Shown piece by piece: positions 1 through 12,418 of a DNA stretch of 64,000 nucleotides. Each line of letters starts with the position of its first letter. The first letter of the stretch is position 1. The notes under the pieces are model-generated. The model did not search any database. It was given only the letters and a program-made list of their open reading frames with translations, and was not told the DNA's origin. Both the position numbers and the translations under genes were made by a program. Origin of the DNA: Himantopus leucocephalus (Eukaryota; Chordata; Aves; Charadriiformes; Recurvirostridae); the NCBI GenBank assembly GCA_003993805.1, contig RSEF01000001.1:181949294-182013293 (forward strand), in the 5' to 3' direction.

Positions 1-1837
1 AATTACATGCATCTTATTAATAAAAATAGTCCTGATCGAAACATATATTTTATTTAACATCATATAACTAATGACAGTTGATGAAGCCAATTTAAAGTTG
101 GAAATCTCCAGGGAATAGCAGGCCATATTGTACTCATCTGTTAAAATCCTAGGACACAAATATCAGAAACAAAGTATTTTCAAGTATCTCTTGCTCAGAG
201 TCACAGTTGTATTGTTGTTAAATGTAATCAATGGTCTAAGTGAAAATGCAGGGTAAGGTTTATGGAAAATGTAATTAAATCAGACAATATATCTGGCAAG
301 ATGTAAACAAACAAACAGAAGACTGGGCTTCAGACACATAGAAGTCTTATTTTTCCAACTAGGTTATTGATCTAATGAAAGATATTACCCCTTCCTGTGA
401 AATTTCCCCTTTTAGAAGGGATTTCCTATTGGGAAAAGACATACAAGTTCTCAAAAGAAGTTCTTTGCATACAATGTGTAATTAAACTAGGGAACGCAAT
501 GCCACAGGATGTTCTGAAGGCCAGATGTCTAAATGAGTTCCAAAAAGAACCTGACAAATTCATGGAAGATAAGTTCAACTGGGATTATTAAAAATTTAAT
601 GCCTGACTTCAGACCCAAGTTTGAGAATTCCCAAAACCACACATTTGTGTAAGCTGGAAGAGCAAACCAGGAAAGTAGTTTCCTTGCTCCTTTATTCTTT
701 CCCCAGCAACCTGGGAGAAAATCCTGGGTCACAATGACCTATTGTCCCTGTCTTTATATTCTTTTATCATTTTATTACCATCAAGGCCACTTAGGAACAT
801 ACATTTGAAGCAAGCTGGCTGAAGCCAGTGATTCAAGGCCTAAAAATTCACATTGCTAAATTTACTTTGTGAGGCCTAAAAGTGAACAGCTGCTTTATGT
901 CAACTGGTTACTGATCAGTACTCAGTCAGCAAGATCAGGAGTAGTAAACCATTCTTCACATCACAGTTGCATTCTGCCCAGCTTAAAGTATTACACACGC
1001 AGGTTTTTATATTTATATAAATACATATATATGTATAATATATTTCAATTTGGAATAGATTAGATACAGAACACACTGCTCCCTGAAATATATATTCATT
1101 TTAATACTGGACAGTTGCTGAATAGATGTGAAGAAGAATTTGCCACTATTCTTTCTTAGAGTAGTACACTACCTTCTAAGCTATGGCTACTTTCCAGTTT
1201 CTTTCTCTTCTCTTAATCCCCTTCTCTTGCTTCCTGGCTTCTTCATGATCCAGCTTCAACAGAAGAGATGGAAAGTGTCCTGTAGCCTCCTTGATTCCCT
1301 TAGTTTCTGCTAGTAGGAGCTTTGAATCCACCACTTCAGTTCCGTAGTTGTTGTACAAAGGTGGGCACTACTGCATTATCCTCACCTTGTCTTCTTATAC
1401 AGAAAAAGTCTGTTTATTTAGTCACATGCCTTCACATGAGAACTCCAAGGTCTGGATCCCCAGAAGGAAGAAACAGCTTTAAAGACATGTTTAGGTAGTC
1501 ATTTCTGTATGGCCCTAAATCTTCCCTTTGTTGTTTACCATCTGAACCATAAACCTAATAAAATGTATCATGGTGTAACGTGGAGCTTCTCTGAAAGGTA
1601 AGCATAGCACTGCAGGTAAACTGATAGCGCTCAGAATCAGAAACTAAATCCACCCTTCCTGCTGCAGGGATAAATGACTGTAAGAGGTCTGTGGTTCAAA
1701 GACTCCCAGCTGAGTGGTGTTTAGGGAGGTGGTTTTTACTTGTTTAGCCACAACTTCCAGCTAAGACACTGAAATTGATGTTTCATTTAAAAACAAAAAG
1801 GTTAAATTTTTGGTTGTGAGTTATACTGTCTTCTTTC
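1..1837. other. Unassigned AT-rich intergenic or intronic DNA
   Basis: No recognisable gene, mobile element or RNA is visible. Reading frames are short and stop-rich on both strands. The pyrimidine-rich stretch near 1,200-1,260 gives weak frames on both strands but no known domain. Confidence 0.6.
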
Positions 1838-1876
1838 TTTTTTTTTTTTTTTTTTTCCCCNTTTTTTTTTTTTTTT
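1838..1876. repeat. Poly-T run interrupted by CCCC and a single N
   Basis: Nineteen T, four C, one N at 1,861 and fifteen T. The single N marks an assembly join inside a homopolymer, so its true length is unknown. Confidence 0.85.
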
Positions 1877-3235
1877 GGTTTGAGTTAACTAGAACTGCTC
1901 ACGAAGCCATTCAGAACTGAAAGTAATTTAAGAAGCTGTTCCTTGATGCCTTTCAGCTATTAGATTCCAGCTCCCAGCTTAGACTCCATAACTGACTATG
2001 TGTAGACAGGCTTAGTATATGTTAACATATCAAACATGGACATAAATTTGATGTGTTAGCAGGTCTGCTCTGATTAAACTTAGGATCAGTAACTTAATTG
2101 CATCGCTATATAAGCACAACCTTTATCAGATTGCTAACCTGCAGAGAAGGGCAGAAAGGCAAATGTCTCTCTGTACATATGATTTTATATTGCTTAGTCT
2201 TATTGACTAAACCCTATTCATCCTCAGAAACACTTACTTCTTCCCAGAGATTGCATAGAGAACATAATCCCTCAACTTATAAAATCTGAATAAATTTATC
2301 TTGGGGCTGTCACTTTCCGTTAAGTGTCAGAATAATTAAATTGCCTCTGGAAACAAGCAGTCTGGATCTTGTCCTATATGACTGTTCTTATAGTCAAACT
2401 TAGAAGTCTTTTTGTGAACCAAACCCTAACACCTTTTTCATAGATAGGATGGGAACAAACCTTTTTGCTAATAGGGTTCTCGTTTCCTCTGAGCAGCTAA
2501 TTATGCACAGTGGGAAAATGCCTCTAGTGGGCAGATAGGTGAGACTGCAACCAGGAGAAGACCCTGTGAAGCTTCTGACAAGAACGGAGGATATATTAGG
2601 AAGCAGACTCAAGCCATGGTAGAAAGGAGGAGACTTTCCAATGTAACTGGAGGAGTCATTCTGGTATTGATAACTTCCTGGAGCTACTGAGTGAAAAGCA
2701 AGACGAAAAGGAAAGGTGCGTCTTTTTCAAGCAGCAGATTAGATTTTATAGAATTTAAAAAAATAATTTTCCTTCTTCTTGCATTGTAATAAAACATAAA
2801 TTTGGAAGCATTTTGGTCTCTTCTGACATAAGAATTTCAAAGGAAATGTGAGGTAGATCCACTAGAAGACTCTAGCTGATTCCAAGTCCCACAACAAAGA
2901 CCCTTGATCTTCACAGATTTCAGAAAATAGGGCTTTAAGGAGATGCAACTCCATGTACTCCAATATTTAGTAAAAATAGCTCCTGTCTACATCGCAATTC
3001 AAAGATTCAGGCATATTTAATAGTCACTTCATGAGTGGCTACTTCATCACATGTCTCTGATGCCTGCACTTTATCTCATTTCATGACATATGTCAGTCTG
3101 GCTCTTGAACTGGGACCGATGTCTTCAAGCTGGCTTTTAGTGTCCTGTATATCATTTGGTCTAAGGAAGAAGGAACATAGACACTAAGTTACTTGATCTC
3201 TCAGTTTTATAGACACTACATTTGTTAGAAAAGAA
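1877..3235. other. Unassigned DNA
   Basis: No gene or repeat family recognised. Base composition matches the rest of the window and no frame carries a known motif. Confidence 0.6.
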
Positions 3236-3252
3236 TACGAACCCTGGTCCTC

Positions 3253-3867
3253 ATGGGGGACTTCAACCACCCCGATATCTGTTGGAGGAACAACTCAGTA
3301 GGGCATAAGCAATCCAGAAGGTTCCTGAAATGTGTTGATGATACCTTCCTTCTCCAAGTGACAGATGAGCCAATGAGGAGAGGTGCCACGCTGGACCTTG
3401 TTCTCACCAGCAAGCAAAGGCTGGTGGGCAATGTGAAGCTCAAGGGCAGCCTTGGCTGCAGTGACCATGAGATGGTGGAGTTCAAGATCCTTAGGGCAGC
3501 AAGGAGGGCATATAGTAAGCTCACAGCTGTGGACTTCAGGAGAGCAGACTTTGGCCTCTTCAGGGATCTGCTAGTTAGAGTACTGTGGGATAAAGGCCTG
3601 GAGGGAAAAAGGGCCCAAGAAAGGTGGTTAATATTCAAGTATCCCCTCCTCCAAGCTCAGGAGCAATGCATCACAACAAAGAGGAAGTTAAGCAAAAACG
3701 CCAGGAGGCCTGCATGGATGANTAAGCAAAAATGCCAGGAGGCCTGCATGGATGAACAAGGAGCTCACGGAGAAACTCGAGCTCAAAAAAGAAGCCTAAA
3801 GAAGGTGGAGGCAAGGACGGGTAGCCTGGGAGAAATACAGAGAAATTGTCCGAGCAGCCAGGGATGA
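3253..3867 (+). pseudogene. CR1 ORF2 endonuclease C-terminal part
   Basis: This open stretch starts inside the endonuclease domain, so the ATG at 3,253 is an internal Met and not a real start. It keeps the C-terminal endonuclease core (GDFN..DICW, then CSDHEMVEF). It runs on into the basic linker before RT. After 3,721 the frame is wrong because of a 34-nt insertion (33-bp copy plus one N). The correct linker frame resumes from 3,756 if that insertion is discounted. A full CR1 ORF2 is several times longer. This copy cannot make a working protein. Confidence 0.9.
3689..3755 (+). repeat. 33-bp direct duplication around a single N (3,722)
   Basis: 3,689-3,721 and 3,723-3,755 differ at one base (C/T). 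The copies abut an N. CR1 normally has one copy here, and removing one copy plus the N puts the downstream CR1 linker back in frame. This is most likely an assembly artefact. Confidence 0.9.
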
Positions 3868-4382
3868 GGTTAGGAAAGCTAAAACCCAGGTACAATTAAA
3901 TCTGGCCAGGAATGTCAAGTGCAACAAGAAAAGCTTCTACAAGTACATTGGTGACAAAAGGAAGACTAGGGAAAATGTGGGCCCTCTCCAGAAGGAAATG
4001 GAAGACTTGGTCACCCTGGATATGGGGAAGACTGAGATGCTCAACAAATTTTTTGCCTCGATCTTCACCATCAGGGGCTCTACCACATTGCTCGAGTCAC
4101 AGAAGGCAAAGGCAGGGGCCAGGAGAATGAGGAAACACCCACTGTAGGAGAAGACGAAGTTCCAGACCATCTAAGGAACCTGAAAGTGCACAAGTCCATG
4201 GGACCTGATGATCTTCATCCACGGAACCTGAGGGACCTGGTGTATTAAGTTGCTAAGCCACTATCCATCATATTTGAGAAGTCATAGCAGTCACTGACTG
4301 GAAAAGGGGAAACATAACTCCCATTTTTACAAAAGGAGAAAAGGAAGACCCAGGGAACTACAGGCTGGTCAGTCTCCCCTCT

Positions 4383-4994
4383 GTGCCCAGCAAGATCATG
4401 GAGCAGATCTTCTTGGACACTATGCTAAGGCGCATGGAAAATAAAGAGGTTATTGATGACAGCCAACATGGCTTCACTAAGGACAAATCATGCTTGACAA
4501 ATTTGGTGGCTTTCTGTGACAGGGTTACAGCGTTGGTGGATAAGGGAAGAGCAACTGGCATCATCTGCCTAGACTTGTGCAAAGCATTTGACACTGCCCC
4601 ACACGACATCCTTGTCCGTAAATTGGAGAGACATGGATTTGACAGATTGGTCACTCAGTGGATAAGGAATTGGCTGGATGGCTGCACTTAGAAAGCCGTG
4701 GTCAACGGGTCAGCGTCCAGGTGATGAACAGTGACAAATGGCATTCCTCATGGGTCAGTACTGGGACTGGTGCTGGACACGGACATGGATAGTGGAATTG
4801 AGTCCACCCTCACCAAGTTTGCCGATGACACCAAGCTGAGTGGTGTGATTGACACACTGGAGGAAAGAGATGCCATCCAGAGGGACATGGACAGGCTGGA
4901 GAGGTGGGCCTGTGCAAACCTCATGAAGTTCAACAAGGCCAATGCAAGATCCTGCACATGGATCAGGGCAATCCCAAGCACAAATACAGGCTAG
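4383..4994 (+). pseudogene. CR1 ORF2 reverse transcriptase region, broken
   Basis: Two frames cover the RT palm. The first, 4,383-4,691, carries the fingers and palm text SQHGFTK, LTNLVAF and LDLCKAFDT (motif A Asp present). It ends at a TAG. The second, from 4,731, carries PHGSVLG (motif B, Gln changed to His) and FADDT (motif C, both Asp present). Between motif B and DMDSGIE a few residues usual in the family are missing. The downstream thumb text (ERWACANLMKFNKA) continues until frame loss near 4,945 and then the gap at 5,057. Confidence 0.9.
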
Positions 4995-5056
4995 CAGAGA
5001 ATGGATTGAAAGAAGCCCAGAGGAGAAGGACTTGGGGGTGTTGGTTGATGAGAAGC

Positions 5057-5156
5057 NNNNNNNNNNNNNNNNNNNNNNNNNNNNNNNNNNNNNNNNNNNN
5101 NNNNNNNNNNNNNNNNNNNNNNNNNNNNNNNNNNNNNNNNNNNNNNNNNNNNNNNN
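5057..5156. other. Assembly gap, exactly 100 N
   Basis: A run of 100 N, a conventional placeholder of unknown true size. The left edge is inside CR1 RT (text ending VLVDEK). The right edge is not CR1, so the missing part should contain at least the CR1 3' end. Confidence 0.97.
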
Positions 5157-7938
5157 TATCTCCCTTTTACTTTGGGGAAAATAGTATTTATTGTAGCTTT
5201 TTGAATGACTTGAACTATTAAGAGTCTAGTGTTTTGTGTTGTGTTGGTTTTTTCTGTGTTTTTTTAAAATAGCACATTAAAAGCAGAGTTAAACATACAT
5301 CACATAAACACAGATGTGTGCATGTGTATATTCATGTATATGATACACTTACTGCCCCAACAAGGTAAGTACAGAAACAGAACTTCCCATTGACATCAGA
5401 AAAATATTAATATTTAAAACTATTGTATCTCCTGCTGATAATGGTTTTCCTTAAAAGAGCTATAAGAGACATTTTGGAACAGATGGTAACTGGTTTGCTC
5501 TGTCCTGCATCTCTTCACAACTGCCACAGAGCTTTAGCATTCATTAATCTTCCATAGACTTCCAGTAGCACAGCAACTAAATTACACACATACACACTCT
5601 GAGGCCAGCACTGCTGTCAAGCTTAAAATTAAACTCAAGTGCATGGTGCCAAGTCTTTTAACGAAACTCTACTATAAAACAGTTAGAGAAATAAACATTT
5701 AGCTTGGAGCCTGACCCATGAATGTTCACTCCTAAAAGAGGGAACACTAGCTGGTCATTATATCTAGGGCATTCTATGCAGTAAGCGGAGCTGCGATTTG
5801 TAAGTGGGAATAAAACCAGAAAACATCTGGTTTGAATTCACCTTGACTCATTAAGGTTTAAGGAGAGAGCTATTTCCTCTACGTTTGAAGCAACAAGGGG
5901 AAAAAATACATATACTCACAACATCCCCTATGATCCTTGCATTTGTAACGAGGTCTCTACACAGCAGGTGATAACTAAATAAAATTGCAATCCATTTTCT
6001 TGGATTAGACATTAGGCCACAAATGCTAAAATATCCCTGTTGCTTGGAGAACAAACACATGCATCAAATTCCTAACTCTCCATGCTTCATTTACAAAAAA
6101 ATAGCTCTAGCATTTACAGCCTATGAACTCTGCCAAAGCTTCTCCTGCAAGATGTTCTCTAGAATATTTTTTAAACCTAGCGATGGTTCAAACCCTTCCT
6201 TTACATTGAATTCTTTCCCACGAAAGTTTTCATAACTTTGCTCTCCACCACTTCAGAAAATCAATATTGACACCTATACAGGGAATTCAATGTGAACTTT
6301 TGATCCTGATACTGCCCAGTGCTGAAAGGTCGACTTTGCCATTTCACCCTTCTCCCTCCTCCATCACTGCTGGTTGATGCATACCCAGAAGATATTGTAA
6401 ACTGACAAACTCAACAATACAAGCAGCAGCAGTTTGGAAGCCTAACTTGTCATCTATCTTTTACGGCAATGTAGATATACATATTACATGTGTGAACAGA
6501 TGTTCCCAAAATCCAGAACTGAAATGTTGCAGTGACTAGCAGAACAAAGCCACACTGTAAATAATTACATTATTCCTTCAGTCTTTCTCATCTGTTCTTT
6601 ATTTCCTTTGTTTTTTCATGGAAAAAAAAATGATTACATTTTTACTTCACAAAGTTTTATTGACTAATCTAATTGTTATCTTTCAAATGCAAATTTGAGG
6701 TTTTAATTTAGAACTACTACTATCTTTTAATTGCATCAGTTTTAGTGGAGAATTAGTATTAGTGTGCAATCTCTATAATCTCTATAATTATGGAGATTTC
6801 TGCAGTGGGAATCATAGAGCTCTGGATATTATGTATCTGAATTTCTCCATTTACCTTAATATACTTTTGTTACAAAATACCTCCAGGTACAGTTATGCAA
6901 AACTGCAATGTTAAAAGAGAAGACTTCTTGAAATTTATCTATACACACTGAATAATTTTAAATATCTTTGCTAATATTATTCTATTTAAATCTGACTATG
7001 TTTCTATTTAGTGTGTAGTTTGTACAGGTATTTCAATATCCAGAGTCTCATATTAATGCAAAGTAAAGAAATTAAGTCAGTAAGTTAAAATACTCACATC
7101 TTCTCAGTTTACTACATAACGCTGCATACAAACAGCGTTCCTGCAGTAAATAGAGCTATTTGAAATATACACCAGAAAAATTACTTGAAACTAAAAAAGT
7201 ATAAAGTCCTCTCTAGACTTTTTATATTTCTACATATATATCTCACATTTTATTCTTTGGTTGTTGGTCTTAAAAAAAATCCAACAAAATAAGTGTAAGC
7301 CCAACCTGCGAAGAACTCCTCGTGAGCGTGAGACAGTCTTTCTAAATTTGCAGACAGAATGAATCCATGTTCAAAGATTCATGACCTGGTTAATTCACTA
7401 GGCTGAACTGCAGACTCTGAAGACCTATGACCATTTAAACTGTGATCCTGGAATTAACTATGCATCTTGGATTACTTAGTAACACACCAACTAAATATCC
7501 CTCCATTTTCCACTGTATGTAAAGATGAAGAAAGATATATATATAGATATAATAAAGGGCACATGGTCATGGTCACTCTTCTTTTTCTGGAGAATTTGTG
7601 GTATTGCACAGAATACAATTTTAATGTAAATTTAGTTTGTTGCTATATCTATTATTGGAAAATGAAGAATAGGTTTTAGAGAACACTTAGTATTTGTGAT
7701 TTTCTTCTCATAGAATTTTCCTGGGGAAGAAAAAGGGTGACTTTGTAGAAAATCACCATCACATGGCTATGCAGCAGGGAACGCAAAGTAAGACTACTGA
7801 ATCTTTACCAGCTCCAAGGCTTTTTCAGGCTTTTAAAATAAAAACTTAGATTTTCATCCATAGAAATTACTTGGCATTTTGATCACCACCTAAAGCTGTA
7901 TCTATACTCATGAGCAAACGGGATCATTCTTTGGTATT
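5157..7938. other. Unassigned AT-rich DNA
   Basis: No gene or recognised repeat. Minor features are an alternating TG/TA stretch near 5,313-5,345 and a short duplicated CTCTATAAT near 6,771-6,788. Open frames do not exceed 70 codons and carry no motif. Confidence 0.6.
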
Positions 7939-8213
7939 CGTTATTAGTGCTGCATCCATACTAATAAACACGTACCGTCCAAAATCAGCAACTATATCCA
8001 TCTTGTCATTGTCCATATTGTCCATATTCTCAAACTGTCATTGGGAGCTATTTGTGAGTGCTTTTTTCAACAAACNCGTTATTAGTGCTGCATCCATACT
8101 AATAAACACGTACCATCCAAAATCAGCAGCTATATCCATATTGTCATTGTCCATATTGTCCATATTCTTAAACTGTCATTGGGAGCTATTTGTGAGTGCT
8201 TTTTTCAACAAAC
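7939..8213. repeat. 137-bp direct duplication around a single N (8,076)
   Basis: 7,939-8,075 and 8,077-8,213 are the same length and differ at four positions (three transitions, one transversion), about 97% identity. The copies meet exactly at the N. The 111-codon frame spanning them is produced by the duplication. Confidence 0.9.
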
Positions 8214-8528
8214 CAAAAACCACACAAGGGAGTATTATAACTTAACAGTATAGACGACTGCATTCCAGTGTCCAGCAGAAGTTCTCTGACCCTGTTTAAT
8301 TTACTCATATAGATGCAGGCCAAAAGACTTATGAGTAGAAACTAGGCAAATTGCTGTCCAGTACTACTGTTGCACAGGAAAGATAACCTTTTGCTCTTTT
8401 GGTGGGTGAGCTTTGAGTGTGATTTGTATTTAATAAGGGTCAATAAAAATGTTCACTATCTGAAGCAGATATGAAAACTATTTGTAAACCAGGTAGTCTG
8501 CTTTGCCAAAGTAAATGCATCATTATTG
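8214..8528. other. Unassigned spacer
   Basis: A short unique stretch between two N-junction duplications. Nothing recognised. Confidence 0.55.
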
Positions 8529-8741
8529 GCACTAAGAACTAAAAAAGATATCAAATTACTACTTTTTTATTGATTTACTAATATAACCCCCCAAATATGT
8601 AGGCACTTTGCAGGCAAGTAGAAGACATATTCCTNGCACTAAGAACTAAAAAAGATAACAAATTACTACTTTTTTATTGATTTACTAATATAACCCACCA
8701 AATATGTAGGCACTTTGCAGGCAAGTAGAAGACATATTCCT
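8529..8741. repeat. 106-bp direct duplication around a single N (8,635)
   Basis: 8,529-8,634 and 8,636-8,741 differ at two positions. Same structure as the other N-junction duplications. Confidence 0.9.
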
Positions 8742-9124
8742 GACTTGAAAAGCATGCACTCTAAGACAATAGAGATAACAACATTATGAAGGTGTTAAGA
8801 CCTGGATAAAGGGTGAGAGAGAGAATATTTTCTTACAACGGATTGACAGAGACTGACAAAATAATGATGTAATTACTGCATTTTGCTATTTTGGTACCAA
8901 TATTAAAGAGATTAGTTCAACCATATAGAGTAGATTTTCCTCCCTTTTTTTTTTTTTTTTGAAGAAAGTTCAGGAGGAAAAACACTTTACCTCAAGTTTA
9001 TTTGCATAGTGAGTATGAATTTTACAAAAAAGTAATTGTTATAGCATATGTTCTAAAACCAACTGTGTTCAGCACAGTTCCTTGTCATTGATTTTAACTT
9101 CAACTGAAATTTAAACAATTAAAG
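8742..9124. other. Unassigned DNA with a T18 run
   Basis: Contains a poly-T run at about 8,943-8,960. No gene or element recognised. Confidence 0.55.
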
Positions 9125-9350
9125 GTTAATCAAAGACAAAATGTTTTGAAGAGAGATCATAGCAAGATAGTGCATTTATCTGCTAATTGTCTGAGGGTAA
9201 ATTCACAGAAAGCCGCTTTTGTTGGCTTTTGTTATCTGACTGGGGGCAATGAATTTCAGATTGTTTGTTCTGCTGATAATCAAGTTACTCATCAGGTTGT
9301 TTAAGGATTAGACATCATTAGATGCTTGATAAATATATGAGTTTTATTAT
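9125..9350. promoter_or_regulatory. Candidate conserved non-coding block with paired SOX-like sites
   Basis: Non-repetitive and non-coding. CTTTTGTT occurs twice, at 9,216-9,223 and 9,226-9,233, exactly 10 bp apart. Around it lie several homeodomain-type TAAT cores (GCTAATTG, GATAATC, GGATTAG). This texture resembles vertebrate developmental enhancers, but conservation cannot be seen from one sequence. The call is inference only. Confidence 0.25.
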
Positions 9351-12300
9351 TAAAGCGTTTTTTCTTTGCAATATGAAATATATACCCTCAGTCTAGTGTT
9401 AACTTGCTATTTAAGGGCCAGTGTGGGATAGAACACTTTGTTCCCCTCCAAATGGATGTACTTTGGGGGCCATGTATGGGGAAAGATCTGCAATATTTTC
9501 TTAGTCCTGTTAGGGCCTTTCAGGATAGTCTAACATGTAACAAGAGTGGTGTAAGCTTCCCTCATGTCTTCAGAAACTGTTTTTGTCTTGTGTGTTTGCA
9601 TTCCAGGACTTTTAAAGAAAATGAGCCCAAACAAATCAATGCAAACATTGGCCAAAATTTTTTATATGTCATGGTTTACATTTCAAATCATAAACTTGCC
9701 ACTTCTACTAAAATGATGAATTTCTTCCCCTTATTCTTTACTAATTCTGTATTGTCTGACAGTAAAATCCAATAAACTGATCTCAAGGGTCCCCTGTCAT
9801 TTCCTCCCAAAATTTGGGGAATGTAAAGCTTTCCTGCTTCAAAAGTTCAGTGAGTGCTCCTATTGTGCTTAGGAACACATTTATGCTGTTAACATCATTA
9901 AGGATTGGATTGTCTAAGAAGTGTCTAGGAAGATACCATTATATGAGTCAAATGAGAAAGTAAGTGGAGCTCAGTGACACAGTCCTTCACCTGAGCTGCA
10001 GGAGGAAATCATGCCACTACTTTTAGGCTGTCTTAAATGCAACATTAAATGCTTTCTTTTACCAAGACATTTCACACACATTAGCAATAATCAGGAAGGT
10101 GAGAAAATANGGGTGACAAAACACCAGTGTTGCAACACAATGAGTAGTGTCCTTTACACCGGCAGGACTGTGGTGAATGTTTCTGGTTTAAGCTCCTTAG
10201 AAAGATGTGGCATGTACTTTCTTTCAAAGTTCCCACTTTGGGCTTTGGAGGACCAGAATGTAAACAAGATTCATTGCTTTTCTGAAGGTAGAAATGCAAA
10301 TGGGTGAGAAAGTACCTCCAGCAACAGTTGGAGGAAAATACCTGCTGTCTCCGAAATCCTAGGTTTTTGTTCTCGTACTTAGAAAGGAGATATATTTGGG
10401 CCTGTGCATTTGTCGCAAGCTAAATAACCATTATGATGGAGCAATCAAAGAGTACTAAGTTTTTAAGGGGAAAAAGTAAACCTTATGCAGTCATGCTTAA
10501 AGTAGTATAGGTTGACAATCCAAAACCAAAATTCCCAGAATTTTCTATCAATTCTTGCAAGAAGTGTGATGCGGTTGACAATGTATTGAATGGAAATCAC
10601 ACATTCATCCAAAATGTCCCCTACCTACATATGGGAGGAACACTTCTGTAGTGAACAGGACCTGTATACAGTCACATAACCTATTCCAGGACCATTATTT
10701 TCAAGCTTCCCCTCCTAAGTACAGATCAGATCCAACAATATTAGACCTTAATATATATTTCCTGTTCATTCTTTGAAGATGTACTTCTGTTACTAAACAT
10801 CCAACTAACATTTATCTGTAATTTAGCCCATTTTAGCCAAAAAGGCTCCCAAAGTTGAATCTCTTCTACATGCTTCAAAACCATGTCCTTTTCTGTGTCC
10901 ATCCATTTCTTAGTACTTACAGCAAGGTAACTAAATCATTCCTTCTTCCACTGACTTATTGTAGTCTAGGACTAACAGATGTAAATGGCTTCTGTTTATC
11001 TAGATACATATTATATGTGAGTTTCTTTTAGTATTATCTTCCAGTCTGTACACTACACTGTTAGCCTAATATTTCTTGACTGTGTGAGGTTTTTGTGTAT
11101 ATGGGACATTAATCTGCTTAGCACTGGCATCCTTGCTTGGATAAGCTGAGGTCAGGAGTGTATGTTTATCTTGCCAAGATTTTCTCAGAATTTCTTTCTT
11201 TCTCACACATTTCAGATGTTAGCTTTATGTTTCTTATAGAATTACATGGAAAGTGGATACAGTCAAATGAACATTAGAAAGGCTTTTATTATTTTTAAGG
11301 AGGAACTGAGCTGGTAATACTGTAGCTGAATAAACATAATCAGGGTGCCTACAAAGATTGTTAGCACCCTGGAACAGAATATGCAGAATATGACACAAGC
11401 TTCTTTTTAGGGAATCTTGCAAGATTTGCTGCTTCTGGCTGTTGATACTGCAAAACAATCTAAACGAAAAACAGCACCTTTTCAGCTTGCATGAGGTGAG
11501 ATATCTGTAACTCTTTACAACAATTATCTAATTTTTTCCTACTGAGAAGGGACCAGTAAATCAAATATAGTTGTTGCCATGATTTAGAAGCATCTGTGTA
11601 AATGTAGCAACATCATTTTGTTCTCTGAACTCCAGTTATAATTGGAATCTTCCTGGTGGACTACAGGATCTGTTTTGTAGCAGGGACTTGATACCCTGAG
11701 AAGGCTTTACACTGAGGAAACTCAGGACAAGCAGAAGCTGTCATCATTGTGCAACTCTGCCTTCTTAGAATGAGGTATTCGCCAGTACCACGCAATGGAT
11801 TACATTTTTCTTGGAAAGTACCATTTTATTGCCAGAATATCAAAATCAGAATCAGATATTGAAACTGGTGGTTCCAAGGTCTCCATCAATGTGTGAAATA
11901 ACGGGAATGAGAAATCTGTCTCAGAGAACTGCATCTAGAAGTTTTCTGGTTTTCAGAAAGCTGCAATTTTCTTGCACTTTTCCAGTAGCATGAGCCCTGC
12001 ATGATAAATTCCCCTGCTAGATCTCTATGCCTTGTTTTGCTTCCAAGAAGTACCTTAGAGTAGAGTTGAAAACCAGAGTTCCTTTAGTCAGGGGACTCCA
12101 TAGTAGAATCTTTCTATCTTAACTCTTCTCTTCTTTCTGGGTGCCTCCTAGCTGCATCCTATTCCAGGTTTACTGTTGTTTTTCCAGAATACACAATGGG
12201 AACAGTCACTCTGCCATGTTATTTTCTAGCTGTGCCTATCCAAGAGAGTGCTAGTTGGGGTAGGGCAAAACCGTGTCAGGGAATACACAGTGAAACAACA

Positions 12301-12400
12301 CGGATAATCACCTGCTCAAGCCCATGCCTTGGCAGTTTTCATTTCCTGATACAGCCTCAAAAATTCAGACATGGGAGTACTGACTGGTCCCTACCAGGAT
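9351..12400. other. Unassigned DNA; single N at 10,110
   Basis: No gene recognised. A 123-codon frame at 9,404-9,775 begins with TTG and has no motif. At the N at 10,110 the flanks share only about 10 bp (GGTGA-AAAA with one mismatch), so a short unmerged overlap is possible but weak. Confidence 0.55.
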
Positions 12401-12418
12401 CATAGGAAATTTCCTATG
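12401..12418. promoter_or_regulatory. 18-bp perfect palindrome containing a symmetric Rel/NF-kB-like site
   Basis: CATAGGAAATTTCCTATG equals its own reverse complement. The centre GGAAATTTCC fits Rel-family half sites placed head to head, and each arm also holds a GGAA core (ETS or NFAT type). Function is untested. Confidence 0.3.

Larger units (their letters stand above)
3236..5056 (+). mobile_element. CR1 LINE, 5'-truncated ORF2 fragment (endonuclease and reverse transcriptase), cut by an assembly gap
   Basis: CR1 elements copy themselves by target-primed reverse transcription. ORF2 encodes an AP-type endonuclease followed by a reverse transcriptase. Seen here in order: the endonuclease motif GDFNHPDICW from 3,256; the SDHE motif at 3,460-3,471, with the family's catalytic His; the inter-domain region with repeated [17 protein letters not shown] text near 3,950; RT text such as DSQHGFTK and LDLCKAFDT at 4,460-4,600; then FADDTKL at 4,818-4,838 with both catalytic Asp kept. 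The 5' end is lost just before the endonuclease motif, which is normal for 5'-truncated LINE copies. The 3' part of RT and the tail are hidden by the gap. Decay is modest: a TAA at a Tyr-like codon near 3,797, several later stops and frame changes, and Gln to His in the usual PQGSVLG motif (here PHGSVLG). A false 33-bp duplication at 3,689-3,755 adds one extra frameshift. Confidence 0.95.

Noticed and set aside
1807..1890. Possible duplication at the 1,861 N
   Set aside because: About 19 of 21 bases match across the N, but with two indels and not abutting it; the T runs alone explain the join.
3225..3638. 137-codon minus-strand frame over CR1
   Set aside because: Antisense shadow of the CR1 endonuclease frame.
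7910..8245. 111-codon frame with internal repeat
   Set aside because: The repeat is the N-junction duplication, and the frame has no other support.
9404..9775. 123-codon frame
   Set aside because: Begins with TTG, carries no motif, and has no supporting context.
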